Source: Nereocystis luetkeana (lineage: Eukaryota > Sar > Phaeophyceae > Laminariales > Laminariaceae). Taken from it: a stretch of DNA of 64,000 nucleotides. Shown here one piece after another: positions 34,194-45,965 of the stretch. How positions within the stretch are numbered: the first letter of the stretch is position 1; each line of letters begins with the position of its first letter. The notes beneath the pieces were generated by a model, which made no database searches, was not told the origin of the DNA, and worked only from the letters and a program-made list of their open reading frames with translations. The translations under genes were made by a program, and so were the position numbers. The stretch lies in the NCBI GenBank assembly GCA_031213475.1, contig JARUPZ010000011.1:620001-684000 (forward strand), given 5' to 3'.

Positions 34194-37100
34194 CTACGAC
34201 AAGAAAAAAGAAAGGTTAGGACACCATCAGGACACGATTTGTGCAATATTTGGACACGATTTGTACCATCAGCCATCAGCCATCCGCCACCAGCTAGATA
34301 GACTATCGCCCGACGAAATGCAGCGGTGGGACCTACATTTCGGAGGAAGGTCGCCATCACGGTTGAAGTTGCACTAAAAATCGAAACGATTTGTGTGTGT
34401 GTTTTTTCTGTAGCCCATTAACCCCTTTAGAACCGCAGTCCCGTTTTGGGGACAATCCACTCCAATTTCAAGTACTTTGTCCCCAAATCGGGACTGCGGT
34501 TCTAAAGGGGTTAAGGAATACGTCGTCAATGGTTTCAACCACCTGCAGATGCCAACAATACGGCAAATGCAAGCATGACAGATGAGGCCTTCATTGAAAG
34601 GTGATGACTGCACCTCTCACGTGGCGTGGCGGTGGTTTCATTCTCGACTGCAAAGCCCTGCGTGCTCGAGGGCGGGATGAACATGGCTCCAAAAGCATCG
34701 TAAAAAATTGCCGGGCCGATTCTTGGCGTTCCCGATTCCCGAAGAAGTGTTGTACATTAAGTATCTACGAAAAATCTTGGGATCTTGCGGTCCCGCCTGT
34801 CTCATCGGTGTTTTACTTTTAGCGTTTCCCGCCAATATGTACGGCGTATTCGAGCCATTTTCATGTTGCCCTCTTGTATTTTGGCCTGTGTATTTGGGCA
34901 TGAGACCACCACCATAACGGAGCTGCAATCTTCACCTTTCAGTCAAGGCCTCTGCTGTCATGACTGGATGAGTGGTTTCGTCTGTAGGTTGTTGCAGCCA
35001 GTGACCAAATATTGATCCCCAGGTGGGGCTCCGCAGGGAAAACATCAACAAGATTAATTAAAAAAACATGCCGGTATATCTGATAATCGTTTCATGAGCT
35101 TTCATTCCGGATAAAAAACGTTCTTCCGCAACAATAAGAGTTTGTTATTCGGAGAGAAAAAACGTGTGGTGTACGCATCTTTCCTGCAGACCAATTTGAA
35201 TACAAGGAAGGAACATGCTTAAAGGGTAAAAAGTTCCTGGCCGGCCGGTGTCGTCATCCGGGATTATGACGTCACTGTCCGTGAAAGCTATAGAATATTT
35301 GGCCGTGGATTATGACGCCACCGTTTTTTGAGGTGCCATTTATTATTGCATTTATTTTGGATCCCTTCGAGGAAAAACCTCGGGGAAGTTTCTGATTGGC
35401 AACTTAGACGCGGTTGGTAACGTCAGCTTGTTTTTGGAGGCCGCAATATTGATATTTTATTTGATTGAATGGTCTTGAAGCCCGCCCCCCCCTCCCCCCC
35501 TCCTTACCCTCTCACCCGTTTCTATCGTACCTGATCTCCGACGCTCGAAGTGTCCCCGCCAAGACTCCCGACGTCCAGATCGAGAATGCACCCTGTAGAT
35601 CTCAGCTTAGCCCCGGGAGTTAGGTGCAGGGCACCGGTTTTGGCACCGCGTCCCGAAGCAGGCAGAGGCGGCGACCTACCGACGCGCCTCACGTCCTTGA
35701 GGGGTATGCTGGCGCCATGCCAACCGACATCAAAGTTCACGGACACTCCATCTTCTGTTGACGTCACCAGGCCAGAAAGGAATTCAGGGTTACCCCCGTA
35801 TCTAAGGAGAATGAGGAACGGGGGTATTTGTGGAGAGGGAGGTGCAAAGGGGAACGTTAGGTTGGAGAGAGATAGGGATATTGCGAGGGAGGGAGATGGA
35901 AAGGGGGCCATAGGATGGAGGCAGATACGTTTACGGAGCCGGGAAGGGAGGGGGGGGAGTGAAGAGAACCGCACGCCCACTCTACTCTTTTTGTTCATAG
36001 ACGCAAGTGTGCCAGCCATTATCCAGACAAAGTTTTATACCCATACGTAGCAATATGGTAGGCAATCGGTTCGGCGTTGATGAAAACGAGCCCCACTTGC
36101 AGCAACGATGGTTCACCGCCATGCGCAAGACATTCCCCAGTCACGTGTGTGAACCTACCTGGCCTCCACTCGATCCCCGACAGCATAGTCGGCAGAAGAC
36201 AGGGCAGACGACGCCGCAACAGGAGACGAGGGAGATGACTCTCCCTTGGGCGCCTTCGGCAACAATCGAACCTCCGTCGGCGATCGGCACACTTTTTCCC
36301 CAGTTGCCAGTTCCACGTCGACAAACCCGTCGCCATAAACCCGAAATACCGTGCCTGGCGTGGGGAGGGTGTGCTCCCCATCACGAGCTGCCGCAAACAC
36401 TTCGACGGCATCTCCCTCTTGGAGTGCCGTTTTGGCATCGCTCTTCTTATTCACCGTGGTGAGCTTGTTCCCCAAGATATCGTCCAGACTATTCCGTTTC
36501 TTCTCCTTCTCCTCCTCCTCCTCCTCCATGCCCCTCCTCCCCATGTACCCCGGGCCTGCACCAGCGTCGCCCCTCTCCTGTGAGTACGATGCACCCTGGC
36601 CTGGTCCGGGACGGCTGGCGGCGTCGCGGTTCACCGAGGCAGCCACCGTTGCTGCTGCCGCCGCAGTATCTCCCATAAACCCTTCCTTGGTCGCCAATAT
36701 GTCGTCCAAGCTACCCTTTTTAACCTTCATCCTTGACTTCGTATCTCCTCGATCGAAGCCCTCGGACCCATCTCCTTTCTCGCCACGACCCCGAGGATCG
36801 TTAACCCCTCCGTTACTATACCCCGGATTCGTGATTTCGGTCCCACCCCCGGCCGGCCTTGCCCTCCGCGAGGCCTCTGAATCTAAATATCCGACCAACT
36901 TTACCTCCGACAGCGGCACCTCTTGCCGCATCCTCCCGTCCGACAGGATAACATCCAGAGATCCGTCGGGGTTACGATGGGCGATTTCCCCGGAAATGTA
37001 CGCCTTCGTGCCGGCGGCCGCTCCCACCGGAGTGCAAAGCACGTCGACCTTGTCGCCCAACTGATACCCCGTGGATTCACCTTCCCCTCGCCCTTTGCCC

Positions 37101-40100
37101 AAACCCTCCCCAACGGCGTCTTCCCCCTTCGAAGGCGCTCCAGTTGGCGATGAATCTCCTGCCCCGCGCTTTTCTCTGGCGACTGCCAACAAGATAGCTT
37201 CGCGATCGGCCGCCGCTTGGTCTGCCGCTGCTTTCTGCTGTTCCTCGAATGCACGCATTTTGTCTTCCAGCGCGGCGGCTTTGGCGGCCACTCTTTCCCT
37301 CTCAGCTTGGAGTTCTTTCGCGATTTTTGCTTCGACCTCCGCCTCTATGTCAGCCCTCAGTTCTTCTTGGGAAGTTCTCCGCCGTTGTTCCGCCTGCTCG
37401 ACCCTACAGAGCCAGGTTGGATTTGAAAAGCGCGCCAAGCCAGGTTGGAGTGGCAAGCACGCGAAGGCGGGTTGGAGTTACAAGCAGGCAAACCCAGGCA
37501 TACACACGTTGCGCCAGGTACGTAGCGAAATCGATCGAAGCAGATCGCTTGGGGAGGAGCGCCAACAAACTCCTGATAACGTATCAGGTAAGTTATATTC
37601 TCCGGAGTATACAAACTATATATCATAGCACGATGCGTTGAGCTGGACAACCTACTTGGCCTGACGACGGCCACCACATGGCCAAAGACGGGACGATCGC
37701 GTTCATCCGTAACTCTTGGTAAGCACATATTGATCCCCAAATCTACGCCAACATCAACAATGTGTTGGGATTACCACGCATGCCGCCACAGCAGCGGAGC
37801 TGATGAAAGGGTCCGGACCCCGTGGGATGCATGCGCTACGTGCAGGAACATAGTCTAAATTGGATATTTTGTATCGCTCTCTTACGGCGTATGTATATAA
37901 TTAGCCAGCTATGAATAGCACAGCACAGCCCGTGCGCCCAGCCATGCGCGTCGCCGCGTTCACTGCCTTCACTGCCAACGGCTACGAGCGCCTCGATTTT
38001 TCCGGGGGGAATGAATGTGTTGGAGCGCCGGCGTCATAATCTATCAAATAAAGGTACGCGGTGAGATATATCCATGTGCTCTTTAGAGAGAGCAACAAGG
38101 CAATACGAGAGGGGGATTTACACTCACTTTCGGGCTTCAGCCAAAGCGTCGGCCTCTTTTTGCAGTCTAGCCACCTCCGCTGCCGCTCGCTTTTCTTCCT
38201 CCCGCCGGGCGAAGGATTCTCGCTCCTGCCGGAGGTGTTTTAGTTCCTTTTTCACGCGCTCGGACTCGCGTTTCATTTCGTCCTTGAGCACGTTTAATCA
38301 GGACACAATTCGCGATAACCGACAACATCAGTTTGGGATCGGTTGCTGCTGTACGGTGCCGGCCGCCCCGGTGGTCTATTGGTTACCCACGGATGCTGCC
38401 AAAACGATTTCGCGAGTTCGAACCCAAAGATGGTGAAACTGTGAAAATATTTTCCAAGGAAAAAATGAAGTAAGTGCTGAGAGCGCGTAGTGTGGGTAGG
38501 CGCGAGTCGACGAGGGAAGAAGTGGCTGGATTCTTCTCGCGATAGTGACGAAGGCACGAATCGTAGTGGGGTGGGGGGAGGAGAGCCTGCTATAACACTG
38601 CACTGTGACCCCGGGTCTGAGCTACGGCGAAAGTGGAAGAGATAAAATAAGGGCAAATTTATTACATGGACGAAATAAAATAAGAAGTGTCATATTGCTT
38701 TAGGTACCTTCCAGTGCGTTGAGCTTAGGCCGTGACCATATTGGCATAATTACCGCGAAGAAGTGCTGATAGTGTGAAATCAGCAACAGAAACAGCAACA
38801 AGAGCAATCTACCGTAGCACAGATGGTACTGTTTTTTTGCGAGGGACCGCGTTGCGTTACAATACTTGCGTGTTTTCTCGCGAAATATTGGCGTTTTATG
38901 CACCCGTACCAGGTACGTCTTACCTTTGGAGGTCGGCTATCAACAATACGTGCTCACCTTGTGTCTGGCAACTTCTTCCTCCAAGCGGCGTCTCTCGTCA
39001 TCATCCCCTTCTTTCACACGCCGACTCATCTCTTCGAGCATCTTTTGCTCTCGCAGAACGTCCTGTTCGCCGAGATTCCACGAGCAGTCACCGTCCACAA
39101 AAAGAACAACAAACTGGTTTTTGGTTCACCACAGGGACCGAGGTGCGACAAGCAATCGCCGGCCACAAAGTGAATCAATTGGGCTTTGTATTCCAATAAA
39201 TGACATTATTCCTGATTAAAAAGTGTGTCCCCTGCAGATTACTAAATAGTACTAGGTACCAGTTAAGAAAATTCAACCCAAGGGCGGTCCGGTGTTGACT
39301 ACTGAAACGCACGTGGACGAGGAGACAATACATCAGACTGGCATGCTCAAGGTATTTTGTAAGAAGGAGTGGGCAGGAAAATGGCGGCGAGCCGCCCCGC
39401 CCCGCCACGCCGCCACAAAAACGTTGCCGATTGACGCACAGCAGCTATACTCACTCGTGCGCTGGCAGCTTGACAGCTTGACCACCCGCGGATCGCAGGG
39501 GCGGGCAATCGCCACAAAAAGATCAAAACCGGCTCAGGGCAGCAATTTTTTAATGGTGACTGATATCTATGCTACAAGAACGAACGCACGGTAGTCATCC
39601 CCTGGACAGCCTGGTCGGTACAACTCTATTCTATAAAATGTAGGAAAAATCGGCTTTCGTCCGGCACGAATCATTTGCTGCATCACCCTCATGATTTGTG
39701 ACCGGGGTGTAGTAAGCTTAGTCGATGTATTTGCGGCGTGATTGTTGTCCTGGCGCAAGGTTTGCCATGGTACGTTTCCCAATCTCACCTCGTTGTGCTT
39801 GGCTAGCTCCTCCTTGTGTTTGGCTACTTCTTCTTCGTGCCGTCGGAACTCTTCCTTTTGCTTCTCCATGTCTTCGTCATGTTTTCGCTGCATCTCCTCG
39901 CGCTGCCGTCCTAGTTCCTCCTCCTGACAATAAACTCGACCGAAGTTTAAGAAAGGCATGTGCTTGGCTCTACCAAGTATGATACAACAAACAACAAACA
40001 CCATACGACACGATACGATATGCAGGCTGAAACTGCCTTTTGCTGCCTTGACTAGACGTCCGCGGCGCTTATGAGTAGTAGCGTGCTCTAGGAAACAGTG

Positions 40101-43100
40101 CTACGAATTATATTCTCTTCCTGCTGTGCCCAAAGGTTCGAGTGCATATTGGAGGTCAAGGCTGTTGAACAAAAGCGATTGTAACGTACAGGTCGGATCA
40201 AAACTCTACGGGTCGAATCGGATAGGGCCGCCTAACCCGACCCAAGCCGACTCGACCCGACCCGTGAGAAATCAAATGTCTCCTGACCCGACCTGACCTA
40301 ACCCGGTAGTTTTAGAACACCTCCAAATCCGTAAACAGCCCTGATGACAACTCACTATTAATAGACTATTCAGCAAGACATAACCGTTAGCCTAGTAGCT
40401 ACGAGATATGGTGTACCAGGTATACCAAACTTCTATATTAATAGCAGGCCGAGCAGGCCACCAACTTACCCGTAATCGTTTCGCTTCGGCTTGCCTCGCC
40501 AGATGGGACGCCTCGTCTCTGGCCATATCCGCCCGCCGCCGCTCTAGATCCTTATTGTGTCGGGCCCTGAAAAACACCAGTAGTTGAAAAAGAAAAGCTA
40601 ATGGAGGTGAAGTTAACCTTGTGATCCGCTGAAATTCTGCAATTTGTGTGAGGGAGGTCAGTCAGGAGCCACGGTATTTTGATCAACCTAGTTTTCCCCC
40701 CAGCAAAGGAAGTGGCTTTGGCGGCAAGATGGACAGGCGCGCGCGCTTCAAGGGCGCAAGCTTGCTAAAAGACTGATACACTGATACATCCAACCTACCC
40801 ATGAAAAAACCGTCGCCACTGAAAAGCAACCTGATCTACTCGTAGCCGACTCCAATTCAGTTGATTTTTTACGAAGACGAAGCGGATATACGGCGCGTAC
40901 CGTTCGTCATGCGCCGCCGAACCGCACTAAATGGCCGTTTTTCAAGCTAGAATTTGTCTCGCTGAAATGGGCGTCTCTGTCAAGTTTACGCTCTCAAGGG
41001 GAGCTCTCTTGCCTGTTCCGCCTGAAAGGCACGATACATTGGTTAAATCGCATACCCCCGAGATAGTACTGAAGTACCATGTTATATTTCATCCCTAGCA
41101 TGGCATTCAATATTCGACCAATCGGCGGCGCTGTGAGTAGTGCCCGTTGAGCGTCTTTGCTGCCTCAAGGGGAGAGCTGTTCGCGTCCGCAATTCCATCG
41201 CTGCCATCCACGCTTACAGAAAGCTGTTACACACTATACACACTCGCCCCTTCCAAGATTTTCCTTCGCACCTGGCGGCTTCCGCCTCTTTCCGCAGGGT
41301 CTCCTGATGTTCATCCAGCTGCCGCTTCTGTTCCTCGAGCTCCTCTTCTTGCCGCCTCCGCATCTCTTCCTGTCGCCGGGCAGCTTCCTCTGCGGCTCGA
41401 GCCAGATCGTCCACGGCTTGTTCCTCCCGGGCCTTGCGCTCTCGCTCTTGGCCCTGCGAGGTTAAGGTCGCAGGGTTACGGGTTTTTTCTCAGCGATGTC
41501 GTTGGTACAGTAGTGTTCTCCCTCCGTGTTTATGGGGTTCAGCTACCGGTGCCTACCACGCGGGTTCCACGCTCCCAAGTGTTTCTGGAGTGTGTTGGTG
41601 GTGGTTTACGACAGATTCGGAGGGGTCGAGTGATGCCGGTATAACCCGGTGCACTTGTACGTATAAATAGGAAGCCTGGTTCGAAGAAGAGTTGAAGAGT
41701 GGAGTATGTCGCGCTGGCTGGGGGAATCAGAAATAAGTATTGGTCAGGTAGGATGCAAAATTACTATCGCAAGTTCAGGGATAGCTATGAGGGGGGCGAT
41801 GGGAGCTATCGTTACTGCACCAATGCACTAATACACTTGCACCGAGCTCGGGTGGAGGCAAGCACTTCGCTGGGTCTGCCCCCCATTCCACAAGTCTCAG
41901 TCTAACATATCGGCACGATGTTGCTATCGCTGTAAGCTCCACTGTCCAAACGAAAATCGTAGGAGCAAAATATCACTCTCGCACGTCGCATGTACCTTCG
42001 TCTAACTGTAGCCCTAACCCTGGTTCGGCGAATGTTCTACCCTTGCTGTTACCTCAACGTCGCGCACCTGATTTGAACAGAGATTAACAAGATGGTTCTA
42101 TCCTAATCGGAAACGTATCAATATTATTATACCAGTACTTCCTATATATATGTAGTGACGATTTACCTCTTGCCGCCTCTGAGCATCGTTTGCCACCCTC
42201 TTCTTCTGATCTCGCGCCTTCTGCTCCTGCAGCTGCGCCATCTTGGAGTCGTAGTCTGTCGGCTCCAAAGACGTAAAGCTTCTGAAACACGGCATAGCAA
42301 GTTAAAAGAGGCACCTTCAGCGAAACAACTTCGTTCATCGCTCCCCTCCCTTAACTGAGCAGATTGTTCAAACTCGGCTTCGCACTCGAGCGGCGGCAGG
42401 AATAGAAACACTGCGGCATTAAAAACAGTACCTGTTACCTTGCATGACAACATTGAACACTTTGCTACCTTGATACCGTAGCCGTCGTGTGACCAGCAAG
42501 TAGACACATCTCAAGGGTCTAAGTAAATTTCGCGGAACCTCAAGCAGTGTTGCGGTCTCTTTCATCGAATCTCTCAAGGGCATACTTTCATGTAACCGTG
42601 GTAATGTTCTGTCATACAGTAGGTTCTTTCATGGAGTAGGCTGCTGTCATACAGTAGGCGACACCTCTCAAGAAAATCTTGCTTCAAGCCAGGGTGAAGG
42701 GAGTTTTCTTCTTCTTATGTGAGGCAGAGTGTGTCCTACACTAATTTCAGCATATGTTTATAATGTTTCGTGCGAAATCCGAGCTAAACAATACGAAACT
42801 CCCAATTGTTTCCCATTATGTACCGAAGAAAAAAACGTTGTGACTGCATATTAGTATGCAGACGGTCCTTGTGTTCCAGGACCTAACACCTGCAATTGCC
42901 TACTCTTGCTGTAGATAGCGGAGTGGGCAATCGTGGAAAAATCGTCTGCCGCACCTTTGCCGCGCGTTCGTAGGACTGTAGTTTATCCCAACGGTCTCTA
43001 GCTCTTGCTCTGTCGAGACGAGGAAGTCGGGGCTGGTGTAGTTCAGAGGGGCCGACACAATGCGGATGAATTCATCGCCGTTGAGGTACTCGGTTATGCT

Positions 43101-45915
43101 CGCAAGCACCGCCGCCTTCGCGCCCTGCGCTAGTTTAGGGTTCGCGTACTTGCCCAGGTTCGCCTTGATGACGCGTCCCATCCTGCGCATGGTCCAAGCG
43201 TTAAAAACAGCGAAAAGAGTGTGGTGATGGCACACGGTTTCGATGGTTACGATGACCTTCGCTTTCGTTAGCATGAACCACAGTACCTGTTGCCTGTTCG
43301 GCTACCTGGCTTAAATAGCCCAGGATTTTTTTCCTAAAAAGTTAAAAAGCGGTTACGTTGTTCAGAGGCTTTGGAAGCTATGAGAAGTTTGTGGCGCGAG
43401 GTCCGCCCCGGGGGTTGGGGACGAGAGCGAGTACTTCGAGCCCCAGAGTACCAGGTGCATGTTTTTTCGTTAGAAGGAACTACCTGTTGCTGTTGTTGCT
43501 GTTTTGTTGCTGTTGAGCTACTCTAGTGCCGGACCATCTAAGAAACACTTCGTGCAGACCACGTGCAGCTCGAGCTTCAACGTAAACGGCCACTGGTATG
43601 GCAGCACAACCCACGACGGTACTATCGAACGGGGAACGGTGATCGTGAACGCGCGGTATGAGCACCCCATGCATATACGACTGAGGTTGAAAAATTCTGC
43701 ACGAACGTACGGCGCGCTTCATGCATGTACTGAGGTTACTTTTTTCAACTGGAATATACACAAGGTATACGGTATGGGGACCTCACGCCTATGCGACGGT
43801 TCCTTTTTTCTATACGGACGTAAGGCATAGGTTATGTCACGCACACACTGTGGTTGGTATTTGTGTTCAGTAAACCCCTGTACCTTTAGTCTCCAGTCGT
43901 GCTGGTATACTAAAAGGAAACGCCTTACCTGGTATTTTCGACCTGGAGCTTCTTTGCGAGAGACGCGCGCGCCTCCTCGTGGTGTGCTTTCAGCTTCTTG
44001 CGAAGGTAGTCGGCCTTTTTTACCTCTTCGCTGTGTTTGGACTGCATAGCGTCCTCTACCCCTTCATGGGATAGCCGACGGCTTCCACGGCGGAAGAGGG
44101 TGTTCGCCACGGATGACTGCCCCTTGAGCATCGCTGACGTAGCTTTAAGCTTGACGCCCATTTTTTCCAGCTCGTTGCTGCTCTCCGCCGGGGTCGAAGT
44201 TCATCAACGAGAAGCAATTCCCATTAAATTTCCGATTAAATCGCAACGGGGTAAGGACGAGTTTTTTCACCATGTTAATAATGGTACACTGATTTGTTAC
44301 CGTTTTTTTTCTGCCAGTAACGTGCAGCAATAGTACGGGCTGGGATCGTTCACAGCGATTCTACGGTACAGAGGATGGTTCTTCGCCACGGCTACGTACG
44401 TGCGAGTAGAGAAAGTTGGTTGGGTGCGAAAGCAGACAAACGGAGACGAAATGTAGCCGATTGGACTGGTCGCTCCTAAAGTTTAGCAGGGTACGAAGCT
44501 CTTACTATATTAAAACGTACTGCAGTAAGGTACGGTAGCTCCTACTCTGTTAATAGTAGGGTACAGTAGCTCTTACTCTAGTAAGGCGCCGAAATAGTTT
44601 TCCTCCTTTGTAAGTACGGTGTCCAGCTCGTTCGTCCTGCGGGCGTGCGCATTGACCACCTCCCGTTGCTTTCCGTCCAAAAACACCTGCAATCCTTCCA
44701 ACGTCGAAATTTCCACCCCTTGGGAGTCACCTATGTTGTAGGCTTTCGGCGACCTAACGCTGCTCCGTCTCCTGCCGCAGTAGTGCAAACAATGCAAACA
44801 ATGGGAAAAAAGATGCAAGCAATGCAAGAAATGCAAGGGACCGAGAACACGCGCCAGAGTGAAATCCTATACGGTTGTCCACGATGATCGTGGGGAAGAC
44901 ATCACAACCTTGGGGATGTGCGTTTATAAAGGATAGACCACTGGGCTACTCAGTCAGCGCTGACTGAGTAGCTCAGTGGTCTATGCTTTAGAATCGAACA
45001 AACCTGGGGATATATATGTACGACACACGAGAAGGATGATGATAACGACGAGAATGGTGATACAGGTACTCTTGTTGTGCGGTTTCACGCTCGTCCTCTA
45101 AGGCATACCTAGACGGTTGGCAATACGTGAAGGCATTTGTCGCTTTGGATGTAGGTCGCTATACTATAATCTAGTCAAAAGCGTTGACTCGGTCGACTGC
45201 ACCCAACGGCTTATGGTAGAGCTTTCTACGGTATGTATGTCCAAGCTACGATCAAGTCAAGAACGTTAACTTGGATAAACTACAGGTCGGCGGAGTGCGG
45301 TAAGGGTGCGTAGAGTCGAAACCGGGATGCCATGACCTTGTGCTGTTAGTCTACCTGGTACATTTTACCGTTTTTCAAGCGCACCGAAAAACATTTTGAG
45401 ACATGGGTTTAGCGACAGAAGCGGCCTCATCATAGCCTATCATAGCATATCATGAGCCGTCCATCCTTAGGGTTACGATGCAAGGAATCGTACGGCACCA
45501 GCGCAGCCTGATCCCACCCGCACTGCTGAACGCTCACGCTGGCCATACACGGTCGATAACACCAAAAGTTGTCGTTGTATTGGTCTCTCAAACTGCTCTG
45601 TCTCGAGGTCCCAAACTAACTGCTGTTAATAAAAACATTTTTTCACTCGTACGTACGTGTGCTATGAATACGTAGAAACGTTTTTTCCCTTGGTGTAATT
45701 TAAGTACTGCTGCTGCATCAGGTACGTATGTCCTACTGATGTTATCATAATGGTGACACGCGACGCTGTGGACGCAGGGAGCGTATATGTTGTGACCTGC
45801 CAGCACGCGCTCTAAGCTCCGCGCTAACCGTACACACTGTAGATTAAGGCACGAAAACGTGTCGTGCACGGTGTATGCAACAGAGACAGATAATATAGGC
45901 CAAGCGGGTGCCTGG

Positions 45916-45965
<50 letters not shown>

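Noticed and set aside
34374-34613. 79-codon minus frame ending in SRFGD as a small gene
   Set aside because: Half of it is the TTAA MITE and the rest an inverted-repeat arm. A similar frame at 55.5 kb exists only because the MITE recurs there.
36351-37064. 237-codon plus-strand frame
   Set aside because: It is the antisense of the large, phase-supported exon 11 of the coiled-coil/Tudor gene.
41147-41644. 165-codon plus-strand frame
   Set aside because: Antisense of coiled-coil exon 6. GC-rich codons keep the opposite frame open.
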